Source of the DNA: a virus
Virus record (IMG/VR): IMGVR_UViG_3300020470_000134
Coordinates: 1-30,543 of that record
DNA: 30,543 bases
Reading direction: 5' to 3' (one strand)
The notes under the pieces are model-generated. The model made no database searches. It saw only the letters and a program-made list of their open reading frames with translations, and was not told the origin of the DNA. Position 1 is the stretch's first letter. Every line of letters begins with the position of its first letter. This document shows, in pieces, positions 16,857 to 23,936 of the stretch. The translations under genes and the position numbers were made by a program.

Positions 16857-17478
16857 CGAATGCCTCCAGCCATCCAGGCATTGATGATTTCTCGATTGCA
16901 TCTATGTACTTAGCAGGAGCAGTTTTCTTGTAATCAGCCCAAATCTTTTCTAGGAAAGTCTCTTTAGACATAGTCTTCGCGGCAGAGTTTAATTTGCCCC
17001 AAGCGATCTTCTGCGCTTTTTTCTCAGCTTCTTCGTCCTCAGTAGGCTCTGGCGTATCAACAACCTTTAATTCAGGCTTTGCCTCTGGTTCTGGCTTAGT
17101 CTCTGTCTCAACTGTGTCTTGCAGAGCAAAGTAGATCTCGTCAGCAGAAGCGTATTCGGTGCCGCCAGCAAGCCCTATACAAGAAAGGGCTCGTCCTATG
17201 GCACTTGTTTCACATAACTCCATGAAGCTTTTAGCATGCAGCTTTGAATGCTTGATGTGATCGTTGGCTATACCTGATCCTCTGAGCCGACCACTTTCAT
17301 CATAAATGGTAGCTTTGATGACACAGGATTCATCTGGTGAATGAAAAAGGATCTCAGTGTTAATTCCCCAATCCTTGGTAATTTCATTCGTTCTGAAGTC
17401 TTCTATACGTGCCACAACCATTTTGTACTCTTTACCGCCCGATACCTTAACGACTCCTGGCTTTTTCTTTGCTGCCAT
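16840..17478 (-). CDS. ERF-type single-strand annealing protein
   Basis: 212 aa from ATG 17478, which has GAGGTG 6 nt upstream; a GTG at 17487 overlaps that RBS. The N-terminal domain (to about 130) carries the ERF-like block ELCETSAIGRALSCIGLAGGTE followed by ASADEI. A Pro/Glu-rich linker (about 130-160) and a basic helical C-terminus follow. First gene of the leftward operon, partnered with YqaJ exonuclease and SSB for homologous recombination and circularisation. Family placement (ERF versus another annealing superfamily) is from the motif only. Confidence 0.75.
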   Translation of the reverse strand: MAAKKKPGVVKVSGGKEYKMVVARIEDFRTNEITKDWGINTEILFHSPDESCVIKATIYDESGRLRGSGIANDHIKHSKLHAKSFMELCETSAIGRALSCIGLAGGTEYASADEIYFALQDTVETETKPEPEAKPELKVVDTPEPTEDEEAEKKAQKIAWGKLNSAAKTMSKETFLEKIWADYKKTAPAKYIDAIEKSSMPGWLEAFDAREK

Positions 17479-17545
17479 AAAATTCACCTCATGATTTTTT
17501 TCACAAATACTATGTGTATCTGATTTACCTGATGAGTCTACTCAA

Positions 17546-17560
17546 ACAACAAATAGTCAT
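17546..17560. promoter_or_regulatory. Probable repressor operator for leftward operon (OL)
   Basis: ACAAC-AAATA-GTCAT matches the accessory-operon operator ATAAC-AAATA-GTTAT at 13 of 15 positions. A second dyad TGAGT-CT-ACTCA lies at 17533-17544. It sits between cI and the annealing-protein gene, where the leftward promoter must be. Promoter hexamers here are weak and not assigned. Confidence 0.6.
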
Positions 17561-17578
17561 ATCAGACCCTAAATTTTT

Positions 17579-18253
17579 TTAGAGGATGATATCTACCTGG
17601 ATAACCCTACCAATGACATGATCTTTATCTGTAATTTTAAAGATCCGGTCAGGGTAGTCAGTGTTGGTAAATTCGCAGTAATTGTTTCCTTTCCAGTTTG
17701 CGACATCCCAGCTTTTGCCTCTAAGCAAAAGCACAGGCTTGCCGATCTCAGGAGACTGCTCTACATCAACGTAGAGCCACGATCCGTCTGGAATGGTACT
17801 CATGGCTTCACCACGCTGCTGAAGAGCGTAGGTACTGTCTGAGTGATTCTGAGGGCAATGTCTGAACTCCGTTATTTTAGGGGCCTTGCCTTTGCTAATT
17901 GCTGCTATTAAATCTACCACACTGTCACCATCTAAAACTTTAACTTGCCTAAAGGCAACCTTAGAGGAAATGGGTAGATTTGCTGCTGCAGCCTCTATTT
18001 TAGCGGCTACAAGAGGTGAGATCTCATCAATTCTCACGCCCAGTATTTCTGCAAGCTCTGGCACTCGGTCGTCAGGTATCAAGGATTCGCTTTTTGTCCC
18101 AGGCTTTGCTTTCATCCATTTGGAAACAGCGGTCTGGGTTACTTTCGGATCTAATGCGTTAGCGAGATCAATTTGATCAAAAGTCTCGCCTCTTGCATTA
18201 GCTTCCAACTGACGTTGTTTAAATATTTTTTCGAGTCGTTTAAAATCTTCCAT
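17579..18253 (-). CDS. cI: cI-type repressor with degenerate S24 domain
   Basis: 224 aa from ATG 18253. The N-terminal HTH is about 1-75 (IDLANALDPKVTQTAVSKWMK), the C-terminal S24/LexA-like domain about 95-224. In the catalytic block the usual G-[DE]-S-M reads GEAM, so the nucleophile Ser is Ala150; the downstream Lys candidate is Lys188 (NWKG). Self-cleavage is therefore not expected and induction may need an antirepressor. TATAAT lies 6 nt before the ATG, so the mRNA is probably leaderless like lambda cI from PRM. An in-frame TTG at 18289 has no RBS. It should bind the operators at 18263-18317, 17546-17560 and 27213-27227. Confidence 0.85.
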   Translation of the reverse strand: MEDFKRLEKIFKQRQLEANARGETFDQIDLANALDPKVTQTAVSKWMKAKPGTKSESLIPDDRVPELAEILGVRIDEISPLVAAKIEAAAANLPISSKVAFRQVKVLDGDSVVDLIAAISKGKAPKITEFRHCPQNHSDSTYALQQRGEAMSTIPDGSWLYVDVEQSPEIGKPVLLLRGKSWDVANWKGNNYCEFTNTDYPDRIFKITDKDHVIGRVIQVDIIL

Positions 18254-18259
18254 CCCCAC

Positions 18260-18317
18260 ATTATAACCATCAGTTATGTCAAATAACAAACAGTTTTCAA
18301 ATCGGACAAGTAGTCTG
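18260..18317. promoter_or_regulatory. Immunity operator array and cI promoter
   Basis: Three dyads centred at 18270, 18290 and 18310: ATAAC-CATCA-GTTAT, ATAAC-AAACA-GTTTT and CGGAC-AAGTA-GTCTG, exactly 20 bp apart (two helical turns). The cI promoter -10 (TATAAT on the minus strand, 18260-18265) overlaps the first site; a TTGTTA in the second site is a possible -35 at 18 nt. The decreasing match suggests graded affinities as in lambda OR. Confidence 0.65.
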
Positions 18318-18372
18318 TCAAAATTTTGGCGCTCTTAAAACCAAATGAGAATGTGTTTTATCAAGATATTTT

Positions 18373-18404
18373 AAAAAAACACACAGCTAATCTGTGTTTT
18401 TTTT
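18373..18404 (+). terminator. Terminator-like hairpin before the rightward operon
   Basis: Left arm 18373-18386 (A-tract then CACACAG), loop CTAAT, right arm 18392-18404 (CTGTG then eight T). About 12 of 13 bases pair. It lies 20 nt before the first rightward gene and has a T-tract on either strand, so it could terminate both ways or act as an attenuator of early transcription. Confidence 0.55.
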
Positions 18405-18424
18405 AAATGTTTTGATGTTAAGAT

Positions 18425-19009
18425 ATGAAACCGTGGAATATGGGTATGCAAACAAAAAATTTAAAAACAGACGTAAAAAAAATACTAAAAGCAGCAAAGA
18501 TGTCGTTATCAACTGCAAGCAAAAATATGGGTTGGTCACCGAATCGGTTAGGTCAGATTCTTAATCAAAGTGATGTCAGCTCTGATAATCTAGTTAAAAT
18601 TTGTGATCATTTTAGGTTAGACATCTATAACTATGCAGATGCTGATGCCTTCCCATACTTCTGGCGAGTGAAGCATCTAATGTCTGACTGCTCTATTCCT
18701 TACTTTAAGACTACGACCATCACTGCTGGACATGTGTGTGAGCTTTACGGTGATGAAGAAATTAATTTTAAAGCATGGGGAGAATCGTATCGATTTCCTC
18801 CTGGCTCATCGCTAATCGTAACTGAAAATTTTACAGACGATTTGATAGGTAACAGACTTTATGCGATTGCTGATAAGGATGGTGATCGATTTAAAATTGT
18901 GATGGGAGAAAAAGTTAAAGGAAAACCTAAGTATGTTTACTCTGTCGTAAGTATTGCTGTGGCTGGGGGACCAAGAGGTAATAGGGGGGTCATTGAAAAA
19001 AAATTGTAA
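18425..19009 (+). CDS. HTH regulator with S24-like C-terminal domain
   Basis: 194 aa, first gene of the rightward early operon, divergent from cI. The N-terminal XRE-type HTH (about 14-70: KILKAAKMSLSTASKNMGWSPNRLGQIL) is followed by a C-terminal part with WGESYRFPPGSSLIV and RLYAIADKDGDRFKIV. This mirrors the S24 fold, with Ser121 and Lys157 placed 36 residues apart as in LexA/UmuD-type dyads. So this Cro-position protein, unlike cI, could be a self-cleaving regulator; an Ala-Gly pair (101-102) is closer to Ser121 than usual. The RBS is weak. It may be a Cro-like antagonist or a second repressor. Confidence 0.7.
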   Translation: MKPWNMGMQTKNLKTDVKKILKAAKMSLSTASKNMGWSPNRLGQILNQSDVSSDNLVKICDHFRLDIYNYADADAFPYFWRVKHLMSDCSIPYFKTTTITAGHVCELYGDEEINFKAWGESYRFPPGSSLIVTENFTDDLIGNRLYAIADKDGDRFKIVMGEKVKGKPKYVYSVVSIAVAGGPRGNRGVIEKKL

Positions 19010-19355
19010 ATTGACAACGAAAAGAAACAATCGGATTAAACAAGTTGCGATTGTTAAAAGTCGTATTAAAGAGTTCAGGAAAGAGCGTGGGTTCAGCCAG
19101 GACGATATGGCTGAAGCTTTAGGAGTGCATAAAAACACCTACCAAAGCTATGAAAATCCAAACGATGAATCCCAATTTTCTATGATACGTTTTTTTGAAA
19201 TGTGTGAAATTTTAGGCATCGTTCCTGGCAATCTCTTTCCGTTAGGTGAGGAAACTAGGCAAGCGATAAAAGAGGCGAGAGAAACGGCTAAATATTTAAG
19301 GCTTGGTGTGGCGCATGCTGATCGCATAGATTCTCGTCTCGACAGATACGAATAA
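18993..19355 (+). CDS. XRE-family HTH regulator
   Basis: 120 aa from TTG 18993, the in-frame start nearest a Shine-Dalgarno (AGGGGGG, 3 nt away); no in-frame ATG precedes the domain. The HTH occupies about 20-80 (IKEFRKERGFSQDDMAEALGVHKNTYQSYEN), followed by a helical tail (EETRQAIKEARETAKYLRLG). It overlaps the upstream gene by 17 nt. By position it is a CII- or Cro-like second regulator of the lysis-lysogeny choice. Function inferred. Confidence 0.7.
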   Translation: MKKNCKLTTKRNNRIKQVAIVKSRIKEFRKERGFSQDDMAEALGVHKNTYQSYENPNDESQFSMIRFFEMCEILGIVPGNLFPLGEETRQAIKEARETAKYLRLGVAHADRIDSRLDRYE

Positions 19356-19375
19356 ACTTTTTTTTGGGAATAGAC

Positions 19376-19645
19376 ATGACCATAAGTCATATAGAAAAAC
19401 TAACAAAGTCAGATGAAGAAAAGCCGATGGGAGACCACTTGACTGTCAAACGGTGGATGACCTTGTACAACCTAGAGCAGGAAGAGGTCGCAGATACTTT
19501 TGGTATTACGCAGCCAGCGGTATCAAAAATGCTTCAGGCTGAAGAATTGGGCAAGCGAATTTTCTACATTATTGAAGAACCTGAAGATTTTTGGAATTTA
19601 ATTGAAGTGAAAAAAAGGCACAGTGGAAAATTTCCCTGGCTTTAA
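19376..19645 (+). CDS. Small HTH protein, 89 aa
   Basis: ATG 19376, preceded by TGGGAA about 6 nt upstream; the frame continues upstream to a TTG without good RBS. The central VKRWMTLYNLEQEEVADTFGITQPAVSKML is a helix-turn-helix of the Cro/sigma-like type. It overlaps the next gene by 23 nt. Third regulator in a row in the early operon. Confidence 0.7.
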   Translation: MTISHIEKLTKSDEEKPMGDHLTVKRWMTLYNLEQEEVADTFGITQPAVSKMLQAEELGKRIFYIIEEPEDFWNLIEVKKRHSGKFPWL

Positions 19646-20060
19646 CAAGTTGCAAGGAGTGCGGAAGTTAGGGGAGAACCAGTGGGCATGTCAGTGTCCA
19701 GCGCATGAGGACTCCGACCCCAGCTTTTACATAAAGAGGGCAGAGGATCGGTGGCTAGTGCACTGCCATGCTGGTTGCACGTTGGATGAGATCTGTGCAG
19801 CCCTTGGGATACATAAAAGTGAGCTTTGGTTTGACGGTCGCAATGGACCGTCAAAACCAAAAGACAACATCGATTGGGAATTGGAAAAAACAATTATTTT
19901 TATACAGGAGCACAGAATTGAGCCAGGAACAGAAGCAGATTGGGAGCGATATCTCCAAGCAAAGCTTCTTGTTGAGCGAGCCAGGGTACGTGAGTCTACA
20001 CAGACAAATAAGAAGCCATTGGGTTTATCAAGACGCAAGTTACCTGAAACTTTGGATTGA
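19623..20060 (+). CDS. Primase-type CHC2 zinc-finger protein
   Basis: 145 aa, GTG start with AAAAGG 5 nt upstream. WACQCPAHEDSDPSFYI followed by WLVHCHAGCTLDEICAALG is the zinc-binding domain of DnaG/phage primases (ligands C-x2-H...C-x2-C type). No TOPRIM polymerase core follows, so the protein is a stand-alone zinc-finger module that could recognise template for host primase or work with the DnaB-like ATPase downstream. Its last 48 codons overlap the O-like gene in another frame. Confidence 0.75.
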   Translation: MENFPGFNKLQGVRKLGENQWACQCPAHEDSDPSFYIKRAEDRWLVHCHAGCTLDEICAALGIHKSELWFDGRNGPSKPKDNIDWELEKTIIFIQEHRIEPGTEADWERYLQAKLLVERARVRESTQTNKKPLGLSRRKLPETLD

Positions 20061-20424
20061 ATTTCTATTATTAGCTGCATACCACAACCATGAAGTTGTG
20101 TTGAATGGGAAAGTTGTCAGCTTGAGGAAGGGTCAATTTATTTTCGGAAGAGATAGTTTTGCAAAACGGTTAAATCTGACCAGCTCAAAAGTAAGAAAAT
20201 TTGTAAACGAGGCTGAAACGCACCGGATGATTAGCCGAGTCAGATGTTCGAAATATTCAATAATATCAATAGTTAATTATGAAAAATTTCAAAAGTCGCC
20301 AGCAAAACGACCAACATCGCGCCAGCAGAGCACCAGCACAGCACCACATACAAATAAGGTAAATAAAGTGAATAAGGTAAATAAAACAGGATACATGAAA
20401 TACGATGAAGGTTATGGCATATGA
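19918..20424 (+). CDS. Phage O-like replication initiator
   Basis: 168 aa from TTG 19918, chosen for its AGGAG 7 nt upstream; GTG 19990 with AGGG 3 nt upstream is an alternative giving 144 aa and starting where relatives usually begin. The winged-helix part (about 25-115) has YVSLHRQIRSHWVYQD, LWIEFLLLAAYHN, GQFIFGRDSFAKRLNLTSSKVRKFV and SIISIVNYEKFQ, the pattern of lambda O / DnaD-like replication proteins. The Ser/Thr/Lys-rich tail contains NKVNKVNKVNK, encoded by tandem repeats that may be the origin. The last bases overlap the helicase ATG (ATGA). It probably opens the origin and loads the helicase. Confidence 0.75.
   Translation: MSQEQKQIGSDISKQSFLLSEPGYVSLHRQIRSHWVYQDASYLKLWIEFLLLAAYHNHEVVLNGKVVSLRKGQFIFGRDSFAKRLNLTSSKVRKFVNEAETHRMISRVRCSKYSIISIVNYEKFQKSPAKRPTSRQQSTSTAPHTNKVNKVNKVNKTGYMKYDEGYGI
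20353..20388 (+). repeat. Tandem iteron-like repeats, candidate origin
   Basis: Two 18-bp units, AATAAGGTAAATAAAGTG then AATAAGGTAAATAAAACA, each built from two 9-mers of form AATAARGTR. They lie in the 3' part of the O-like gene, as lambda iterons lie in gene O, and are AT-rich. A coding explanation (Asn-Lys-Val repeats) is also possible. Confidence 0.45.
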
Positions 20425-21377
20425 GTTTTGAAAAAGTTGATGTCACTGAATTTACTAATGCCGAGCTGCAAGAGGCCATGTCGGTGGCCTCATCGCAGCG
20501 AATAAGTTCCTTTGAGGATATCGGTGAGCGAGTTCATCACAGGATTGAAAATCCAAGGAGCACATCAGGATTTATGTTGCCCTGGAGTAAGTGTGCGGAT
20601 CTAGTGAGAATAAGGAAGAAAGAACTCAGCCTCGTTGCTGGATTAGCAGGACATCGAAAAACGACTTTAGTATCTCAACTCCTACTTTATCTGTCGCAAC
20701 AAACCAAAGTCGGGTTAGCAAGTTTTGAAATGGACCTTGAAGATGTAGCCGAGATTATGATCTGGCAAGCAGCAGCATCAGGATCCGCACCGTCGAGGCA
20801 ATTTGTAAATCACTTCTTGGAGTACACCAAGGGCAAAATCTACGGTTTCGATTATCGTGGAACAGTTGCGCCACTGATGGCCTTGGGCATCATTCGCGCA
20901 ATGGCAGAGAAGGGGTGTGAAGTTATTTGTCTTGATTCGCTAATGATGTGTGGAATAAATAACGACCTTGACGCGGAAAGAGAGTTTGTCTCAGCACTAA
21001 CCGGTCTTGCTCGATCCCTTGATGTTCATGTCATGTTAGTTCATCACGCTCTAGAAAAGAAAAACGATGGAGAGGCTCAGATTCCTCAACGGCAGACCAT
21101 TCGAGGCAATGGAGCTATCGTGGATCTATGCTCTACAGTGTTTCTTGTTTGGCTCAATAAGAAAAAGATGGAACTGATGCAAAAGCAGGAAAACTATCCT
21201 GAACCTCTAGAAGAAAAAGAAGAGGAATATATTGAAACCCATTGTTGTCAAAAATTGATTGTCGCAAAGCAGAGATACCATCCTTTCGAAGGTTCGATCA
21301 ATCTCTGGTCGCATCCAAGTAGACAAATGCTATCTCACAAGGGTGCCAATTCTGTTGCATTGGATTTTGGAAAATGA
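20421..21377 (+). CDS. DnaB/RecA-fold replicative helicase or loader ATPase
   Basis: 318 aa single-domain ATPase. Walker A is GLAGHRKTT (74-82), H1a-like SFEMD (101-105), Walker B CEVICLDS (166-173), then VMLVHHALEK (204-213) and RQTIRGNGAIVDLCSTVFLV (224-243), as in the C-terminal domain of DnaB, gp41 and twinkle helicases. The N-terminal domain of DnaB is absent. It follows the O-like and zinc-finger genes and may unwind phage DNA as a hexamer. It lacks a primase domain, so priming needs the zinc-finger protein plus host DnaG. Confidence 0.85.
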   Translation: MSFEKVDVTEFTNAELQEAMSVASSQRISSFEDIGERVHHRIENPRSTSGFMLPWSKCADLVRIRKKELSLVAGLAGHRKTTLVSQLLLYLSQQTKVGLASFEMDLEDVAEIMIWQAAASGSAPSRQFVNHFLEYTKGKIYGFDYRGTVAPLMALGIIRAMAEKGCEVICLDSLMMCGINNDLDAEREFVSALTGLARSLDVHVMLVHHALEKKNDGEAQIPQRQTIRGNGAIVDLCSTVFLVWLNKKKMELMQKQENYPEPLEEKEEEYIETHCCQKLIVAKQRYHPFEGSINLWSHPSRQMLSHKGANSVALDFGK

Positions 21378-21784
21378 AGCAGCATCAATTCTGGATAGTT
21401 AGAGATGATAACTCGCTTGCTCACTGCAAGAAAAAGTTAGAGGAGTTGTATGCTGAAAATGGTTATGTCGAGGTTGAATGGACTACAGCACGGACGAGGA
21501 CGCAACGCCAGAATAGGGCGTTGCATGTCTATCTAAGAGAGCTTGCTTCAACTTTAAATGAAAAAGGGCTTGATTGCTCGATGGTGCTTAAAGATGGTGT
21601 TACTGCGATTAAGTGGACCGATCATTTGGTTAAAGAACATATTTGGAGAGTCGTGCAGGAAGCGCAGACTGAAAAGAAATCGACCAGGGACTTAGACAGG
21701 TCTGAGGTTAGTTTAATTTACGACATCATCAACAGACATTTGGGAGAAAAATTCGGAGTTCACGTTCCGTTTCCAGAAAGATGA
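21374..21784 (+). CDS. ninB: NinB recombination protein
   Basis: 136 aa. It matches NinB across its length: RTRTQRQNRALHVYLRELASTLNEKGLD, then WTDHLVKEHIWRVVQEAQ, STRDLDRSEVSLIYDIINRHLGEKFGV and the final FPER. NinB (Orf of lambda) binds ssDNA and helps load recombinase in place of host RecFOR. ATGA overlaps join it to both neighbours. Confidence 0.9.
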   Translation: MKQHQFWIVRDDNSLAHCKKKLEELYAENGYVEVEWTTARTRTQRQNRALHVYLRELASTLNEKGLDCSMVLKDGVTAIKWTDHLVKEHIWRVVQEAQTEKKSTRDLDRSEVSLIYDIINRHLGEKFGVHVPFPER

Positions 21785-21933
21785 AATTTTTAATAGAACT
21801 TGATGAGGCTGACGCAGAACGATTTTTAGAGTTGCTGGAGAGACTCGAAAATATTTTGGAGGTCTTAGAAGAACATGCCCAGACGTTGCAAGATGTGCAG
21901 AGCGAAAGTGGGAAACGGAGCGATAATCAGTAA
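21781..21933 (+). CDS. Small acidic coiled-coil protein, 50 aa
   Basis: ATG overlaps the NinB stop (ATGA, 21781-21784). The sequence MKFLIELDEADAERFLELLERLENILEVLEEH is a strongly acidic Leu-heptad helix; the end is polar. It overlaps the NinG start by 59 nt in another frame. Coupling and heptad pattern support it being translated. No family recognised. Confidence 0.5.
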   Translation: MKFLIELDEADAERFLELLERLENILEVLEEHAQTLQDVQSESGKRSDNQ

Positions 21934-22447
21934 CCTTGTTGCTCTTTGTTCCTGGGATTGTTTTAAGAAATATCAAAAATCGCATTATGCGAAACAAGTT
22001 CACGATAAAGTTATGCGGAAGGATAGGGCAGACCGTAAAGAACGCCTTAAAACTTACAACGATTACATTAAGGAAGCGCAGAAAGAGTTTAATCACTACA
22101 TCCGAGTTCGAGATAAATATAAGCCGTGTATTAGTTGCGGTATTACTCAAAAAACAGCAAGACATGGAGGTTCTTTTGACTGCGGTCACTATCGGAGTAG
22201 GGGAGGGAGTCCACAGCACAGATTTGCAGCCAATGGGAACGCAGCAGGTCAATGTAAGAAATGCAATCGGTGGCTATCAGGGAACGTAGCTAACATGCGG
22301 ATAGGTTTGATAAAAAGGTTTGGTGTCGAGCGGATTGAAGCGCTAGAAAATGACAACAAGGTCAGGAAGTTTACAGGCACTGAGCTGCAAAGAATTAAAA
22401 AGATATTTTCCAAGAAACGTAGGCTCTATGAGAAAAAGTTTAGATGA
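21875..22447 (+). CDS. ninG: NinG / Rap recombination endonuclease
   Basis: 190 aa. Diagnostic blocks of NinG: CKMCRAK at the start, CISCG, GGSFDCGHYRSRGGSPQ, QCKKCNRWLSGNVANMRIGL and RFGVERIEALE. NinG (Rap) is a zinc-dependent Holliday-junction/branch endonuclease that resolves recombination intermediates in lambda-like phages. Next to NinB it confirms a nin-type region. No strong RBS (GGAGG lies too far upstream), so translation may depend on the small overlapping gene. Confidence 0.95.
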   Translation: MPRRCKMCRAKVGNGAIISNLVALCSWDCFKKYQKSHYAKQVHDKVMRKDRADRKERLKTYNDYIKEAQKEFNHYIRVRDKYKPCISCGITQKTARHGGSFDCGHYRSRGGSPQHRFAANGNAAGQCKKCNRWLSGNVANMRIGLIKRFGVERIEALENDNKVRKFTGTELQRIKKIFSKKRRLYEKKFR

Positions 22448-22644
22448 TTGAATACAAAAATAAATTTATCCACATAAAGATTCGGGAGCCAGATAATGCC
22501 GATGAGCGGAAACTTTTTTATGAGGATTTTGAAAGTGCTACAAGACTTTGGGCAGCATTGGAGAACGTCACTTTACAACAGAGAATGGAAGAAGAGGACA
22601 TTAAATATGTACACATATTCGGCAAAGGTAAAACGAGTCATTGA
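22444..22644 (+). CDS. Hypothetical protein, 66 aa
   Basis: ATG overlaps the NinG stop (ATGA) and the gene overlaps the thermonuclease start by 38 nt. Acidic, with a beta start (MIEYKNKFIHIKIRE) and helical middle. No family recognised. Belief rests on coupling within the operon. Confidence 0.5.
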   Translation: MIEYKNKFIHIKIREPDNADERKLFYEDFESATRLWAALENVTLQQRMEEEDIKYVHIFGKGKTSH

Positions 22645-23035
22645 TGGCGATTCTGTGGTTTTTGAGTGGGTGGATTTGGGGCTACATACTTTTGTTCATA
22701 ATGAGTCATGCCGGTTATTCGCAGTGGACACAGCTGAGAAAAGAGGAGGCTCAAAAGAGACAAAAGCACTCGGACTGCTTGCCACAGAGTTCGTGCAAGA
22801 AAGATTGCCAGTTGGAAAAGAAGTGATAATTAAAACGGAGCTAGATCGTGCCGGTAAATTCGGCAGGATCTTAGCGACCATCTATCACCAGGGACTGAGC
22901 AAGAAATCATTAAACAAGTTGTTGCTTGAGAGAAAACTTGCGGTGCCTTATCACGGTGAGTCCAAGAGTGAGTTGTTACCGCTGCATATGGCTAATTATA
23001 AACATTGGCAGAAGACGATAGAGAAAAGACAGTGA
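22607..23035 (+). CDS. Staphylococcal-nuclease-like thermonuclease
   Basis: 142 aa from ATG 22607 with AGGA 8 nt upstream; the frame stays open further upstream without RBS. Active-site set of the SNase family: Asp13/Asp15 (VIDGDSV), Arg36, Asp41-Thr42, Glu44 (RLFAVDTAEKRG) and Arg87 (GKFGRILATI), in the same order and near-identical spacing to nuclease A (R35, D40, T41, E43, R87). It is a Ca-dependent phosphodiesterase on DNA/RNA. There is no signal peptide, so it would act in the cytoplasm, perhaps in host DNA breakdown or recombination. Confidence 0.9.
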   Translation: MYTYSAKVKRVIDGDSVVFEWVDLGLHTFVHNESCRLFAVDTAEKRGGSKETKALGLLATEFVQERLPVGKEVIIKTELDRAGKFGRILATIYHQGLSKKSLNKLLLERKLAVPYHGESKSELLPLHMANYKHWQKTIEKRQ

Positions 23036-23514
23036 ATAAGTTTGAAACGCTAAAAGCGCACATTTTACCTCTTTCAAAAGCAGACGAATTCTATGATGCT
23101 AAGAATGAATGGAAGCTTATTGATATCTATGTAGATGATGAATTTGATCATTGCCCCTGTGGGCAAAAGATCAAAGAAATCTGCATTATTGAAAATGTTT
23201 TAAATAAAAATAAAACTTATGTGGGTAACGTATGTATTAAGCAGTTTTTAGAGATTGACACTGGCAATGCGTTTCAAGGCTTGAGAAAAATCATTACTGA
23301 CAGGGGAGCTAACTGTAATCATGATTTAATCGTTCATGCCTATCAGTTTGGGTATATCTATGACAATGAGTACAAGTTCTTAATGGATACGGTGTTAAAA
23401 CGGTCTTTATCGTTTAAACAGAAAGAGTGGAAGCGAAAAATCAATAATAGGATAGTTAGGCAGACGGTAGTCAAAAAAAAGCCCCCAGGACGATCTGAGG
23501 GCTTCGGTTTATAA
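23032..23514 (+). CDS. Cys-rich phage protein, unknown
   Basis: 160 aa. GTG 23032 overlaps the nuclease stop (GTGA). The middle segment HCPCGQKIKEICIIENVLNK followed by YVGNVCIKQF has a CxC...C...C pattern suggesting a zinc knuckle, which I have the impression occurs in phage hypothetical proteins. The rest is helical and basic at the end (KQKEWKRKINNRIVRQ). Last gene of the rightward operon; its final codons contain a convergent terminator. Function unknown. Confidence 0.65.
   Translation: MNKFETLKAHILPLSKADEFYDAKNEWKLIDIYVDDEFDHCPCGQKIKEICIIENVLNKNKTYVGNVCIKQFLEIDTGNAFQGLRKIITDRGANCNHDLIVHAYQFGYIYDNEYKFLMDTVLKRSLSFKQKEWKRKINNRIVRQTVVKKKPPGRSEGFGL
23481..23502 (-). terminator. Intrinsic terminator of the accessory operon
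   Basis: On the minus strand GCCCTCAG-ATCGTC-CTGGGGGC (one mismatch) is followed by eight T (23473-23480), an ideal rho-independent terminator for the leftward operon. It lies in the last codons of the opposing gene, and in the + direction is followed by a weaker T-run (CTTCGGTTT), so it may serve both converging operons. Confidence 0.8.
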
Positions 23515-23534
23515 CGAACGGTTATTATTTGCTT

Positions 23535-23936
23535 TTAACTGCTTGCCACAGAGAGAATTTCATCAAAATCTAATTCCCGATACAAAAGTGGTTCAGCTCT
23601 ATGCTCTTGATGCCATCTGCAATAACCTAAAATAGGGAAATGAAACTCGTCCATCTCTTTACCCCACGGATTAAAAATAACCTCAATTAAACCCCATTTT
23701 CCTGCGGTGCCTAGAAATTGTTCTGCTGAACTTTCATCGTGTTTTTTCCATTCAACAATTACAGCGTCATCATAAACTTCGTGAAAGTTGTTTGCTTTCC
23801 AAACAGCGCGGTCTTGTTCTAATTCATAATATTGTCTTCCAACAATCGCACAAATGTTTGCAATAACATCGATGGCTGGCTCTGGAATTGAAATAATTGA
23901 AAAGTCATCTTCTGTCTCGGATTCTTTTGTTGTCAT
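23535..23936 (-). CDS. Hypothetical protein, 133 aa
   Basis: Last gene of the accessory operon, 33 nt before the terminator. Acidic, soluble, Trp-rich (VWKANN, VEWKKHDES, GKWGLIEVIFNPWGKEM). No family recognised. The start has the recurrent module GAGGACAATACGCAATG, and the ATG overlaps the preceding stop (ATGA). Confidence 0.6.
   Translation of the reverse strand: MTTKESETEDDFSIISIPEPAIDVIANICAIVGRQYYELEQDRAVWKANNFHEVYDDAVIVEWKKHDESSAEQFLGTAGKWGLIEVIFNPWGKEMDEFHFPILGYCRWHQEHRAEPLLYRELDFDEILSVASS

Noticed and set aside
18254-18289. Upstream TTG start of cI
   Set aside because: It would lie over the -10 and operator and lacks an RBS; ATG 18253 fits a leaderless start.
19768-19917. N-terminal extension of the O-like protein to 19768
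   Set aside because: This part overlaps the conserved zinc-finger coding region in another frame and is not O-like; a better RBS lies before 19918.
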